NCBI GenBank assembly: GCA_015501075.1
Contig: JADNYJ010000004.1
Location: 682,001-746,000 of the forward strand
Reading direction: 5' to 3'
Length of the DNA: 64,000 nucleotides
From: Gymnopilus junonius
Lineage: Eukaryota; Basidiomycota; Agaricomycetes; Agaricales; Galerinaceae
The notes under the pieces are model-generated. The model had not been told where the DNA came from and made no database searches. It saw only the letters and a list, made by a program, of their open reading frames with translations. Below are positions 26,001 to 37,513 of this stretch, in pieces. Every line of letters starts with the position of its first letter. Within the stretch, counting starts at the first letter, position 1. A program made the translations under genes and the position numbers.

Positions 26001-26734
26001 CACACAAACAACAGGTATAGCTTGTTTGGATCGTGGTCGGGTAGTGTGTTGACATACGAATAGACTATTTGAGCCGGAAGAGCCAAGGAAGCCATGTTTA
26101 CTAATGAAAACATTCAGCAAAGAACGAAACGGGAAGGGATGTCGTGACAACCTACCTGATCTAGGAACTGGGTCCTCCTCTCCATCGTACAGAATATATT
26201 GGCCGGGAGGTACGATGCAAAATCCATACGACAGGATCCATGTCGGCGCGTTCTCTTCTACGGCAAACTGCTGCCTAAAACCTAGCAGTTGGTTGGCAGC
26301 TTCAGTTCTGTGAAGTCAAAATGTTATGAAAACACATACGATTAGTAGAGGCTCCCTTTTCTCTTGGCCCTTCAGCAAGTTCATCGTTTGTAATGTGTAT
26401 ATATCCACATTGTTCGCTCGAGTCCCATCGTATGACAAAGGTGATTTCATCAGTCCTTTCACGACAGAAGGCAAGTCGTAAATTAAAGTGAGTAAGGAAT
26501 ACGGGAAGCTCACAACTCGACAGGTTTGGCGCTAATCCACCGTCTTGAGGACATTTTTTTCAACTGCAATGCATCACCGTTCTCGTTTCTCTCCTCAAAC
26601 ATTTCAACGATCGGGGAAATATCGTCTGGGTCTTCTGGGGAAAGTTCGACGACGATGTCTGCCAGATGTGAGTGTTTATCGTGATCACAAATTCTATACT
26701 TACCAGTGAGGAAGAATTGACTACCGCCAAACAT
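23053..26734 (-). CDS. TPR-CHAT protein (caspase-like CHAT peptidase)
   Basis: This is a TPR-array protein with a C-terminal CHAT (caspase-HetF associated with TPRs) domain. Exons read: 26734-26704, 26658-26514, 26455-26340, 26299-26156, 26100-23934 and 23883-23053; all introns are GT..AG and in phase. The N-terminal 140 residues are an unrecognised domain. About nine 40-45-residue repeats follow with a D-I/L-x-x-A-I .. P-D-G pattern (for example DISDAILVQHKAIRLIPDG). The CHAT domain contains WCATGPLAFLPIHAAG, the catalytic His in GWIHLACHAV and the catalytic Cys in AFLSACQTSTG, and ends WVPYVHMGF. A one-base frame break lies at about 25830 (GGG run); adding one G joins LLQHLEFG to VLSDLNEAIAAL. 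Homologues are abundant in Agaricomycetes; bacterial TPR-CHAT proteases act in phage defence. Substrate and trigger here are unknown. The first exon and start are the least certain parts. Confidence 0.85.
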
Positions 26735-27286
26735 TTAGCATTCTATTGGTAGATTGATCAGAGTAGAGGAGCACGATCGAACCTCCCAGGCGGACAAGCG
26801 CCATGTTTTTTGCTGACATCAGAGGGTAAGGGACCCAGTTTTTGCGAATGCAGTATTCTAAAAGCAAGCTCTAGTCAGAGCTTCAGTGAGAAAACAGCTT
26901 TTTGCTGACCTTGTCAAGTCAACATCATCCATGTCGCGATGTCGTTGTGATAGTTAGGATTAAAGTTCCTGGCGCCTATAGTACTCGGCTTGTTTTCGGC
27001 CAGAGTCACCAAATTGGTGTCATCAAACAGCCACCCAAACGATAAGAATTTATCATTTATGCTTCACGCCATTTCAGAGTCGGTTCTTAATGAGCTGGAA
27101 GTTCATTCGACGTTGTAACTCTGCAATAATATTAATAGAGCGTATTGGTTGTAATGATCAAGCAACTGACATGATAGTATAGTGATTGAAAAAATAACTC
27201 GAGGGGTGATGGGAAAGATGCAGGATATGTGATAAATATACAAATGAGAGGGGACAAAATGCGCAAAGAAAACAAAACGAAAACCT
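26735..27286. other. intergenic region CHAT-DUF2828
   Basis: No gene is supportable. The region holds the putative CHAT promoter and the DUF2828 3' end. A minus-strand frame around 26760-26810 (KNMALVRLGGSIVLLYSD) could be an additional 5' exon of the CHAT gene, but I found no splice arrangement that I trust. Confidence 0.4.
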
Positions 27287-29569
27287 TCAATCGACGACAA
27301 CGAGTCCATCGAAGCTACGCCGCCCAAGGGCTTTTTTCATCACGTTCACCGGATTAAAGGCATCCTCCTTCGCCTTCTCGACAACCGTAACACTCTCTCC
27401 GTCCTCGCCCACGCTCTGCCACTCCATCTCCTCTTTCTTCGCCTCCTCTTCCTCCGCCTCCTGCTCGCCCATGAACACCTTCAGCATTGCAGGCGAAAAC
27501 CCATTCATCATCGCCACTCCCGCCCTGTCGCTCTCCGTCTCCACAGTCGTTGGCGTCCCAGCAGACAAATCCCAATAAACGATCTGAGGAACCTCATAAC
27601 CAGCCTCCCGATACTTCTTCTCAATCACATCATAATTTGTCTCCCACTTGGTTTTATTTTGCATACCAGAAGGCTGACAAGCATCGAACTGCATGTCGGA
27701 AAAGATAAAGAGACGCTTGATCATGTCTTCCGGCTTGACATGGTTCTTGATCGCCAGCGGGAGGAGCAGATTGACGAAGACACTCTGTAGGTTCGTGTTC
27801 ATTTCCCATTGAGTGCGACTCATGCCCATGACCTGGTCGTAGAGAGACTGCGCTCGGTCAACCTTGACGAATTCGGGGCTAGAGGAGAAAGTAATGAATC
27901 CACCATCGAAAGGCGGCTTGGCGAGGTGTGCGAGGACAAGAGAAAGGGAAACGGCAGGAAGGATGGGCTCAACCGTCTTCCTGTCACCCTTTCCATAGGA
28001 GTAACCGTTCAGCGATCCCATAGACCCAGAAACATCACAAACAGCCAAGGCGCTCTCGATCGACCCACTCTCTTGTAATTTCGCAATGAGAGTCTTCCAC
28101 TGTGCCTCCACAACGCGAAGCTGAGTTTCCGCTAGACGCTTCTTGTAAGCCTTCATCTCATCCGACGTCTTCTTCTTGCCCCTTCCCCCACCAAAGTCGT
28201 GCCCTCCGCTTCATAGCCCAGCTTTACCACCTGACGAATGAGTTCATGAGGAAGGAGGGTGGCACCGCTGATGCTCCTCTTATTGTTCTCGACAGAAGTA
28301 AGATACGCTTCAAAGCCTTCAGAGTCATGCTTGAAAAAGTGCTCCGTGTTGTTCTGCATGCAGATGGAGGGAACGCGGTTGTACTTGATTTCCTTCCAGC
28401 GGTTGCAGACATGAGAGGCTCTGGGCATGAAGAAGCCTTGCGCAGCTCGGTGAGGAACCATCGCTGATAAAATGAGCGGAGAATGATAGCACGCTCTCGA
28501 GGAGCAAGTGGATTATTCAGAGCAGAAGGGAAATGAAGAGCAGCCTGGGAAGCATACAGAAGTTCAGAGATGGCGGTAGCAATGTTTGTGACTTGATCAT
28601 GAGAAGCGTTGGGGTAGGTGCCCACTTTCCTGCGAGGCTGATCGTCTTGAGTAGTGCTATACGGTCGCCACCTGGGCCGAGCTTCTCAATCTCGTCAAGG
28701 ACCTTGATATCCTTAATCAGCTGGTCGGAAAAGAGACGAGCGACAGCGATGAAGAGGGCGCGAAACTTGGGGTCTGTTAGCTTCTTCTCAAGGCGATGGT
28801 GGGCCTGCGCCTGCTTGATCCTGTGCTGAGCTTCCGCAACCTCCTTCGCTTTGTCGTTGGCTGCCTGAGCAGCTGCGATGCGGTCATCCCTAGTTCCCGT
28901 CTTGACCTTGATGCGTAAGCTGGTCCTACGAGCAGGAGTTCGAGGCGAGTGCAAAAAGTGTGAAACTCCCGTCGAGCCAACAAGTTCATCAACAGTGGCA
29001 AGGGCAACAATATTGAGGAGGTCCTTCCAATACCCATGTGCTGTAGCAGACTTCAATTCCTTCTTCTTCGACGGAGCGCAGACTGGCTCGACTAGAAGGT
29101 GAAGGTTGGAGATGGCCGTCCTGGGGTGCTTGTCGTACAGCCAACCAAAAGCATCGTAGAAAGCTTCCTTCTCCCCCTTTCCGTCGTGGATGCTGCGTAA
29201 ATTCCAGATGATACGAAGAGTGAGATTGGGATCCTCCTTCCAGGCACTGTCAAGATAACGCGCCATCTCTGGACCGGATGTGTAGCGTGAGATGCCTCGA
29301 AACGCGTCCAAAGTGGGAGAAAGAGTGGAGCTGTAAGCCATAGCCATGTTCTCCGTGTACGTCTGGTGTGTCGTCGCCTTCAGCGCATCCATCATAGGGT
29401 TGGTTGAGACTGGAGCAGCCTGACTTTCGACTTGCATAGCATCATTGGCCGAAGGGAGAAGGATGTCTAGAAAATCCTTTTTGAAGAGTTCAGGGATTTC
29501 AGGAAGCAAGAAGTTTCGGGTAGAAGTCCTGGCCATGGAGGTGGAGACAGAGGTGGTGTTGGACGCCAT
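27287..29569 (-). CDS. DUF2828 protein with C-terminal vWA domain
   Basis: This is an intronless gene of about 760 codons matching the DUF2828 family: MASNTTSVSTSMARTSTRNF, then NPMMDALKATTHQTYTENM, an alpha-helical middle (TLRIIWNLRSIHDGKGEKEA, HGYWKDLLNIVAL), and a C-terminal von Willebrand A fold. CDVSGSM is the MIDAS motif, followed by HVKPEDMIKRLFIFSDMQFD and YWDLSAGTPTTVE. A helical N-terminal part plus vWA resembles the Ro60/TROVE architecture; RNA binding is only an inference. The frame breaks three times, at about 28612 (CCCC run), 28433 and 28203 (GGG run). Each time one added base restores the family reading: KWAPTPNASHD, LRKAFFMPRASHV and EGHDFGGGRGKKKTSDEM. An upstream ATG at 29650 is in frame but adds 27 residues unlike the family. 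Confidence 0.85.
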
Positions 29570-30043
29570 TGGGAATCTGACGATGGGGCGAAACCATTCT
29601 GAAAAAGCTCTCTTATATAAAAGAGTTCGCGAGACATTCATGATTTTCATTCAGGTAGGGCGTCACAGAGTCGCGGTCTGACTCCGCATGATTGTACTCT
29701 CAGACCTACAGGGTGGCTTTGAGTCAGAATGTGCTATTACGGTAACCGACGATAGCACTTACCGCTCACGATTGGCTCGCGGTCGCAAAAGCACCGAGAA
29801 GCGCCTGGAACGAGTCATATCGACGCAGGATGATGATGATAAGAGATTGAAAAGTAAGATGATGGAGTAACACAGGGACAAGATCGACGCTGCCCAAGTC
29901 ACAGGCCGCCCTCAAATTTTGGCTTACTTCTCCTCAAACTTGTACTTAGGTGTTCATTAAGCAAGAGCGAACTCAAGTCTTTGATATAATTTATAAATGT
30001 ACTTTGATTAGTCTGTTGAAATCGATACTCTTCATTTGCACCT
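29570..30043. other. intergenic region DUF2828-MBL
   Basis: No gene is supportable. The region contains the DUF2828 5' flank and the MBL 3' flank. Confidence 0.45.
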
Positions 30044-30918
30044 CTAAAGTTGCTCTAAAGTGATCCGATCTTTCCAGGCCAAAAGCGAACCATTCCTATT
30101 CTCCGCGTACCAACATCATGCGCGAGCAATACCCTCACCTTAGGCACCTTCCACACCTCTCGTACATGCCCAATATGCTCTCAGCCTTCGCCTTGTCATG
30201 ATGTACGCAAAAGTATGGGTGCCCAGGTACTCCGACTTTAATCTTGGCCTCACCAGTGATAAGCTTCCAATGTTGGGCACTGTCGGCTGCTAGATACATC
30301 CAAGCACCGTCTGCGGAGGTCCGGGCTAAGATGTTCATATGCCCATCGACATTTCCAGGGCTGTCGACGATGTACAGGCTGCCGTCGCCATAAGAGTCGA
30401 AAGCACGCGGGAAGGGACCGATGGGCTTCCAGTTGTCGTCTGAAATATACTGTGTTCGATCTGCTGGGAGTAAATCGGATGCATAGGGTGATTTTGGATC
30501 TTTTGGATACGCGTTCTCCAGTGTCGACTTTCACTTCCAGCCACGAAAGTACTCTTCTTAAAGGCGTGTGTATTTCCTGCATGATCCCAATACAAATGCA
30601 ATAAGCATACAAAATCGATATCGTCGGGTATCGTACCGCCCTTCGTCGTAGGTAGTTTCCACTTCAAAGACCTTGATGATCATTGCTTGTATCATTGGAG
30701 TGTAATGCTCGGTGTCAGGTCGTATGCCAAGGTCAAACAAAAACTTCTGAGGTTTATCGGAGTGTTGTATCAAGAAGCACAACGAACGGTGACATATTTC
30801 TGTTTCCTGACGTCGCGTTAGTGATTATAGCCTCTTCTGGTACAGCACATCCACCGCCGTCCAGAGCAGAGACGTTACAGAACGCCTGATTTGTTGAGGG
30901 AGCGGGAAGGGGAGTCAT
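30044..30918 (-). CDS. MBL-fold hydrolase (lactonase-like), frame broken
   Basis: This is a metallo-beta-lactamase-fold protein of the fungal lactonase-like type. The ATG at 30918 reads MTPLPAPSTNQAFCNVSALD, then SLCFLIQHSDKPQKFLFDLG, DDIDFVCLLHLYWDHAGN, NVDGHMNILART (metal His), MYLAADSAQHW (metal Asp) and VRVLLAHDVG (metal His). The frame is broken about five times: an extra T at 30785, an extra G near 30640, a missing A near 30530, a missing G near 30156 and a missing base near 30110. Correcting these gives a continuous protein ending about 30044. The first metal motif reads H-L-Y-W-D-H instead of HxHxDH (codon 30590-30592). It is either a decayed gene or a real gene with sequencing errors; the His-to-Tyr change is a substitution that homopolymer error does not explain. 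Confidence 0.7.
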
Positions 30919-31739
30919 ATGAAGAGACTATCGAAACGAGTCCGCAATAGAAGTAAGGGTCGATACAGAAAGAATGCAGCAGAGCATTTTAACTCACCTG
31001 AACTTGGCTGGATATTGGGGGATTGTTGCACAAGCTGGCTTAGAGCTCAAACCTTTTATAGCTTGCCTGGGTACACCCTATCCGACAATGAAACATGTCA
31101 GTAATTTGGTGGGTAGTGGAAATTGAGCCGGGCCCTAGACACAAGCTCTAAGGACCGGCGAGGGGTTGAACAAATGGAAGAATGGGTAGAGGTTTTCGGG
31201 TACTGAAGCTTGAAGCTCGAAGTGTCACGCAATATGACGAGATACAAAATCTAACCGCAATGATGTCAGGTGGGCTACCGAACCAACATTCAAATTGAGA
31301 AGGAGATAAAGCGGGATGAAAAACTTGAAGAGAATAGAAAAGAAGAGGTGATCAACCCCCATGGCCATGCAGCACGTGCGATTTCATTGCCACCTGTTAC
31401 GGAGAACAAGGAAAAAGGTATATACTACGCACTGTATTCCAAAATATGTCGAAAACTACTTTCTTATCAAAGTTACGGGCGAGGTCATAGATCTCTGATC
31501 TATAAAGTCCGTTCAATCCAGCGCCGTTACAATCTCTTTGAAGGGGAGTGTTTGGATATCGCAGCCCTCCAGTGACGCAAACGCAAACCATGAACGCTGA
31601 GCATCAAGCTCTTAGGTTAAGTATGGATGGAAGAATAAGGCAAGATTTCCGACTACGAGCTCATTCTGGGTGCATTCGGAGGACTCGACATTCCCGTGTC
31701 TTGAGAAGGAGAAGATGTCAAATCAGATTTTCAGGATAA
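30919..31739. other. intergenic region
   Basis: Only short frames without domain content are present (31270-31575 plus is Lys/Glu-rich and unsupported). This should include the upstream region of the MBL gene. Confidence 0.4.
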
Positions 31740-32177
31740 CTAAGAACCAGGGAAGACGCAAGACGCACCAGTGGCAACGACACCGCTGGAAGGATGGGGA
31801 GCTGGAATTTGCATCGTCTGGGTTCCAGGCTGAGCTTGGTTGTATGTTGGTGGATTATACACAGCCGAGTCTGGCAATCCCTGAGCACGAACAAGACGCG
31901 TCTCTCTCTCTACTTCTCTAGCGTACTCCTCGTCTTCTTCAGAGTTATAGTTTCTTCTATCGCGGCAGCAAGGCACTGAGGTAAAATAGCTTCAGATTGG
32001 GTGACGAAAAGCCGCGAAACCAGCCAAGGACGTACAGTACATGCATCCCCTTCCGATAGTAGCTGTTCATTGCAAATGAGTCAACCACAAGTCCTTCAAG
32101 ATTTAGATGAAAAAACGGCATACCAAACATGCACAAAAGATGCAACAGACTCCACAGCAATCAGCAGCGTCGGCCAT
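31740..32177 (-). CDS. small cysteine-rich hypothetical protein
   Basis: A short gene is suggested by an ATG at 32177 giving MADAADCCGVCCIFCACL, directly followed by a GTATGC donor. A downstream exon reads PCCRDRRNYNSEEDEEYARE, then VERETRLVRAQGLPDSAVYN, and a Pro/Gln-rich tail to a stop at 31740. A Cys-rich hydrophobic head followed by a charged acidic/Arg stretch recalls small CYSTM-like membrane-associated fungal proteins. The middle exon and acceptor are uncertain because the obvious donor and acceptor are out of phase by one. No function can be given. Confidence 0.45.
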
Positions 32178-33058
32178 ATTTGTCTCCAAATTTCAAATTC
32201 AATGAGACGGATTTTTCCAAGGGGTCGTCCAGAAGTACAACTTGAAGGATATTGAGGAGGTTTCAAGACTTAGAAGGAAAAGACCGACGGGAAAGAGGGA
32301 AGATATGAAGACAGATAGGGTACAAGGAAGAAAGAGATAGTAGCTGGAGACGCCAACAGGACCATGGTTTTTGTTGTTCCACGGTTATGGCTGCCAAGCT
32401 GGTTGGGATCAGCTAGAAGACCCCATTTGTCAAAATTCCTGACCAAACGATCGTGGGTTTGGTCAGGCTCGGTTGTTGGATGCACAGCCTCTCAATTAAT
32501 GCCCATGAAAGAACGGGTGCAAGAAATTTAGAACTTTGGCCCCATGTTTCGAGATTCTGGGATCAGAAGCTTCGATACCTTGAAAAGAGCGCATGACAAC
32601 AGCCAACCCTGATACCAGCCCAGATTTATATCAAAGTGGTATTCATAAATAAAAGGTACAACAATAGTGCTAGCAAGAGAAGATATCAACAATGCGATGT
32701 ATATGGTTGCAAGATGGAGAGCGTCCAGTGTCGTATGCGGGTTTTTGATAGTAGATCAGGTAACAAGGATAATGGGTTTGAAAGAGGAAGAGGAAGGAAA
32801 AACTGATTCAAAAGAGTGTATGGAACATTTCCGCCTCATGTTCTTTAGACAAGCCTGATCTTCTCCTGCATCACCTGGGGTGGGACGATAGCGCTCTGTA
32901 ATGCAACAAACAACGTAAGCAACTCCCATTTCACAGAGCAAACGCGGGGCGCAGCCCAGCGGTGTCAAACAACAGCCCCAGCCAAATCCAACAAAGGGAC
33001 AACCAAAGCTCAAAATGCAAAGTAAAGCACAGATCAAAAGGGACTTTCATCAATACAT
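32178..33058. other. intergenic region
   Basis: Nothing is supportable beyond short shadow frames. The region holds the 3' flank of the histidine-phosphatase-like gene and the upstream region of the small Cys-rich gene. Confidence 0.4.
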
Positions 33059-35008
33059 TCAAAGGATCCAACGAGGTTGCTCAGGATAATACTCCTCCCC
33101 GACGAATGTATGTTCGTCAAATGAGTCCTGCCTCCGATCCCTCTCGGAATCCCCTGATCGCGCATATGCAACAGCATTTGGAGCATGTGGCCGCACGACG
33201 GACCCATAGTCCGGATAGCCCTGACGCTGTTGAACGACTTGACTACTACTCACCTCATCACCCCTCAACCTGAGCCTGCGTTGCTCAGCACGGCGCTTCT
33301 TGTAGATCTTGACGGAGCTGAAGAACAAACCGCCGAGGGCGAGGAAGGCCACGGTGTAGGTGAACCATTGGTAGGGTTCAGAGGGTACTGAGACTGGCAG
33401 GCCGAGAACGTTGACGGAGGAAGACTTGATGCCGCAGACTTGCATCCATTGCTTGTTGCTGGTGATGGCAGCGTTCTAACCGTGACACCATATGTCAAAG
33501 GTTGAAGACAAGAAGAGGAGAAAGACGCACCTCAGCACGGTAAATGAATTCAGTCAAAGGAATGTCAGCATGGTGGCCAAAGACGTGGACATCCTCAAAT
33601 CCGTGGGCGGATCCATTCTTGAAGCTGATGCGGAGGAAGTCGCGGACGTCGGGAGGAGAGCCACGGCGGAGCTCAATGGCGAGGGCAGAGGCGTAGTCGG
33701 CTATCATAAATCAAATATTATAAGAACCCAAGCAGGGCTGAACCAACAAATGCGACACTTACGGATACCAAAGAGCTCAGGGGTTTCGCTGAGGATGCCA
33801 GTTTGATGGATGAAGGAGATGAATGGCTGGTAGGTGGTCTCGACCAACATGAACTGGAGAGGGTCACCGTTGAAAGCAATGCGCTCGAGGGACTCGAGGA
33901 TCGTGTGGAGGAGGGTGCGGCCAGCGACTACGAACAACATTTCAGATATGTGAACAGTCAAATGGCAAGAACAAAAAACGTACTGTTGCCAATACCAGTG
34001 ATACTCTCATCGGAAAAGACACCAGCCTCGTGGAAATTAGCCCAGTGACGCGCTTGTTCGATGATGGTAGGGGGAAGGCGGTAAGCAAAGGTCTTGTTGT
34101 GGGTGAGTTCCGAATTGATGTAGTCGAAGATCTGGTGAATTGTAATCAGCCTCGCGCGTTCTTTCCCCAGCCTCATTCTTTCTGTTGTCACTTACGTTCC
34201 ACTAAGAAGTTTCTCGTGAATAAGAGCAGATTCTGAGAAAACAGGCAAAACATACGGCATTTTCCAGAGTAGTAGGGCGACCGAAGACGTAATCCTTCAC
34301 AGCTTTGAAGAAGGGCACGGCCTCTTTGGCCTTGGCCTTGAAGTCATCAGACTTGTAGAAGTCTTTGATATGCTTCTCGAATGCCTGGCCATCACAAAGG
34401 TTGTCAATGCCACGAACTGTTCTTCATCTTACGCGAACATACAGGGCAGTTGGTCCAACTTTCCAAAGAGCGGTCGTTTCCAGGTTCAACCGTCTCAACT
34501 GTCAAACAGACACTATCAGCTTGTCTCTTCCACCATTTGAGAGCAACAGCACAACCCACCGGGAACGTATTGGTAGCCGCCAAGAGGGGCGACGACGGTC
34601 GTCTCGTTAGCAAGGACAATTTTGTTGTTGGGGTTGGGAGGGAACAAGCCCTGGAGAAGGGCGATGGCAGAGTCAAAGACGACGCTGCCTTCCACACCAG
34701 CCTTGACGCGGACTTTGACCTCGTTGTTATCCACGAGGTCGGAGCGGATGCCGTCAATGTAGGAGGGAGAGCTGCTGTCGAAGTAGGTGGAGCGGATGAG
34801 GCTGCCTAAGGAGTTCGACTCGACCTGAGATAATGAGAGCCCAAGAGTCAGCAAGCAAACAAAACAGGGAAGAGATGGCTGAGCCCACCTCGCCGAGGGC
34901 AGTAGTCTCCGTGTTGGAGGCAGAATACGTGTATGGGTCCTGGTAGTAGTTGTACCTGTCGCCATTCCTAGCAATGATAATAACACCGAGAACTTTTGAC
35001 AATAGCAT
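33059..35008 (-). CDS. histidine acid phosphatase-like pseudoenzyme, C-terminal TM
   Basis: The protein belongs to the phosphoglycerate-mutase/histidine acid phosphatase fold. It starts near MLLSKVLGVIIIARNGDRYN and continues YYQDPYTYSASNTETTALGE, VESNSLGSLIRSTYF, then GRPTTLENA, FAYRLPPTIIEQARHWANFH, TLLHTILESLERIAFNGDPL and DVRDFLRISFKNGS. It ends with one membrane segment (WFTYTVAFLALGGLFFSSVK) and a basic cytoplasmic tail (YKKRRAEQRRLRLRG). The catalytic RHG motif is RNG here, and where the HD proton donor is expected the sequence is VETTYQPF, so phosphatase activity is doubtful. About eight short introns are present. The N-terminus lacks an obvious signal peptide; an upstream exon encoding one may be missing from this model. 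Surface or endomembrane location is inferred from the C-terminal anchor. Confidence 0.8.
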
Positions 35009-36337
35009 GCTTAAAAATCGTTAAGAATTCGCACTCGTAAAGGCGGAAAGAGCAGAAGAGAAAGGAAACTTGTGAATTGCCTCCCTGCAAATTGCAGCCC
35101 TTATATACAATACACAGGACCCGTAGCAACGTCTTCCTTAGTTCATTCTTCTCACTGTCCATTAACGGGCGTCGGACAGGCTGCTGGCACATGTTGATGT
35201 GGTTCAGTTGCGTGTTTGGCTTGATTAGCGTTTTGTCCAGGTAAACAAGGACGCGCTGCGAGCATGCAACTAGGCCAGCCTCTCCAAGTCTTGCCTCCAA
35301 TCTTCTACACGTGTCCCCTGAGTAAGATAATCGGACACAACATACTTGAAGTAACGTACATAGGCATTGCAAAGAAGTCCTCATCAAATATTGAAATTAA
35401 GCAAACCCAATTCGACTGAACTTCCATATGTTCACGAAGGAAATGTGAACAAGGAGATTGTTGCTCGGAAAGTTACTCCGTAGTATCACCAAAACGTTTT
35501 CCCCGGTTCAATCATAATTCCTACAACCAAAATGAAATCTATCAACAGAAGGGAAAAACTAGCTGCGCACCAGACTCAGAAGTATAGCACACGGAAAGTC
35601 AGGTCGTTCTTGGCAACCTGCCTCGAGACTTGAAGAACCTCGTGCTCGGTGGAATTTCACACTGTTTCCAGTATTCGGAAATTCTAATGTCCCATAGTAT
35701 TTCATTAATGTCGGGCATCCACCGCGTGCTGGGCTGGGTGCAGAGGTCGTCATTTGTTCTAAACCGAAGAGCGATAACATAAATTAGGACACAGAACTGC
35801 AGGCGCTGGAAATGGAGAAGGAAGGGGTGCGGGGTCGAGCACGGTTGTCGAAGATCGCTGGAGAGTGTACTGTTGGTGAACATGAGGCATTAATGATAAT
35901 GACAGTTTCCATTCCAAGGATCACGGACTGGACGATTCTCTAGTCAGACGATCACGTAGGAGGAATAAAATTCCGAGGCTTACAAGTCGCAGCCAGTTGA
36001 GCACGTTCAGGATTACAAGTAGCCTGCAATGAAAGAAATTCAGAATACTGGATAATTGTAAAATTTGAGCTTTTCTTCGTAAACTTTCATACACTTGACT
36101 TGAGACGTTATGTAATGCTTGCGGACAGGCATCCACGAGGTTGTAGATAATCCAGTTCAAACGTTCTGATTACAAGACGCGAGGTAGTTAGATAATAGTC
36201 TATCCCCAGAACGTCCATCTGCCAAAGCAAATTTAGTTAGTTGAGGAACGAAGGACGAAGGGCCTTGGTGCCTTGGAAAAGAAGAACACGAACCTTACAC
36301 CTTACACCAACGCAGCCATTACCATTCCCTAACCAAA
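35009..36337. other. intergenic region
   Basis: No supportable gene. A minus-strand frame at 35599-35883 (with a stretch TRWMPDINEILWDIRISEYW) has a natural composition but neither a start context nor a family I recognise. The distal end carries the SRP72 3' flank. Confidence 0.4.
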
Positions 36338-37513
36338 TCACTTCTTCTTCTTGCCTTTCCCTCCACCTCCACTCTTCGCGTGACCTGCACTCGCACTAGC
36401 TTGCTGCGCGGGTACGTTTTCCACCGCACTACCTTGCGTAGCACCACCGCCCCCCCCACCACCCTGCCCCTTCCTCCTTCTCCCCTGTCCAAACGTCGAT
36501 CTCTCGCTCTTCTTCAACCATCTCTCCGGATCAGGCGGCGGAGTGACGCCAGGGATGACGCCAGGAGGTATACGCGACTTGCGCGGTTTCTTAGTGGGAT
36601 TAAGGGCAGTTTGAGCTTGGACCTCTGCTAATGCAGACACCGAAGAGAGTGCTGCCGCCGCCGATTGTGGCGGAACAGGTGGTGGGGCAGTTTCTAAGGT
36701 TGATGTAACGGAGCTGGGGAGTGCGTCTAGGGCACGGAGGAAGCCTGTGTTAATGAAGTCGAGGTGCTTCTGCGCCGCTTGGAGGTTGGTTAAGATGTCT
36801 GAATGTTCTTCTGAACTCTTTCGGACCGTGGTCGTAAGTGAGCTATATCGTTCCGATATTGTGCGTTGTGATTACTTACAGGTTCCGCGGTGTCCAACAA
36901 TTCGTTATAGAGGTCAACAGCAGCTTGATAGGACCCTTCTCGATAATTCTTCAAGAACATCAAACCATGGAAAAGATGACGGCAAGGCGGATCTTACCAA
37001 TTGAGCTTCTAGGTGGACGATACCCCGATCGTCTTCGCCCTTTTCCTTCTTGATTGTGTCCAATACATCCCTTGCATCAGATTCACGTTGTAAGCGATAC
37101 AATGTGTAAGCTCTATCATATGCATGATGACTAGGGTCGTCGTCCTCATCTATGAGACTGAGAGCAGCATTGTATTGCTCCGTTTGCAATAAGAGAAATA
37201 GCTTGGTCTGTCGGGCATCCACATCTTTGGGATCCAAACGTAGTACTAAAATTCAAAGCATGTATGCATCAGAATGGAAGCTATATAAACTTAATAACGA
37301 CAAAATTAGGCCAAACGCACTCTTATCGCATGTCTTCACAGCATTGCTGAAGTGACCATCGTCAATTTGGGCACATAGGGACGTGAACAGCCGTTTGAGA
37401 CGCTCCTGGGGTGGCAGCGGTTGTTTCGGCGTTGCCTTGTGGTCTTTCCAACTCGGTTTTTGAGGCAAAGATGGCGGTTTTGTGCCCGATTTTGCTGAGG
37501 ATTTCGTAGGCAT
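36338..37513 (-). CDS. SRP72: signal recognition particle subunit SRP72, short form
   Basis: This is the protein component of the signal recognition particle that binds SRP RNA with SRP68 in the cytosol. The ATG at 37513 reads MPTKSSAKSGTKPPSLPQKP, then PPQERLKRLFTSLCAQIDDG and TPR-like helices (VLRLDPKDVDARQTKLFLLL, HAYDRAYTLYRLQRESDARD, NYREGSYQAAVDLYNELLD). The diagnostic C-terminal SRP72 RNA-binding region PPPDPERWLKKSERSTFGQG follows, then a Gly/Lys-rich tail ending in poly-Lys at 36338. Introns are short, GT..AG and in phase (for example around 36952-36998 and 36820-36880). The translated length is only about 300 residues. Human and yeast SRP72 exceed 600, and most of the middle TPR array appears absent. 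The gene shares a 116-bp promoter with pinin. Confidence 0.88.
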
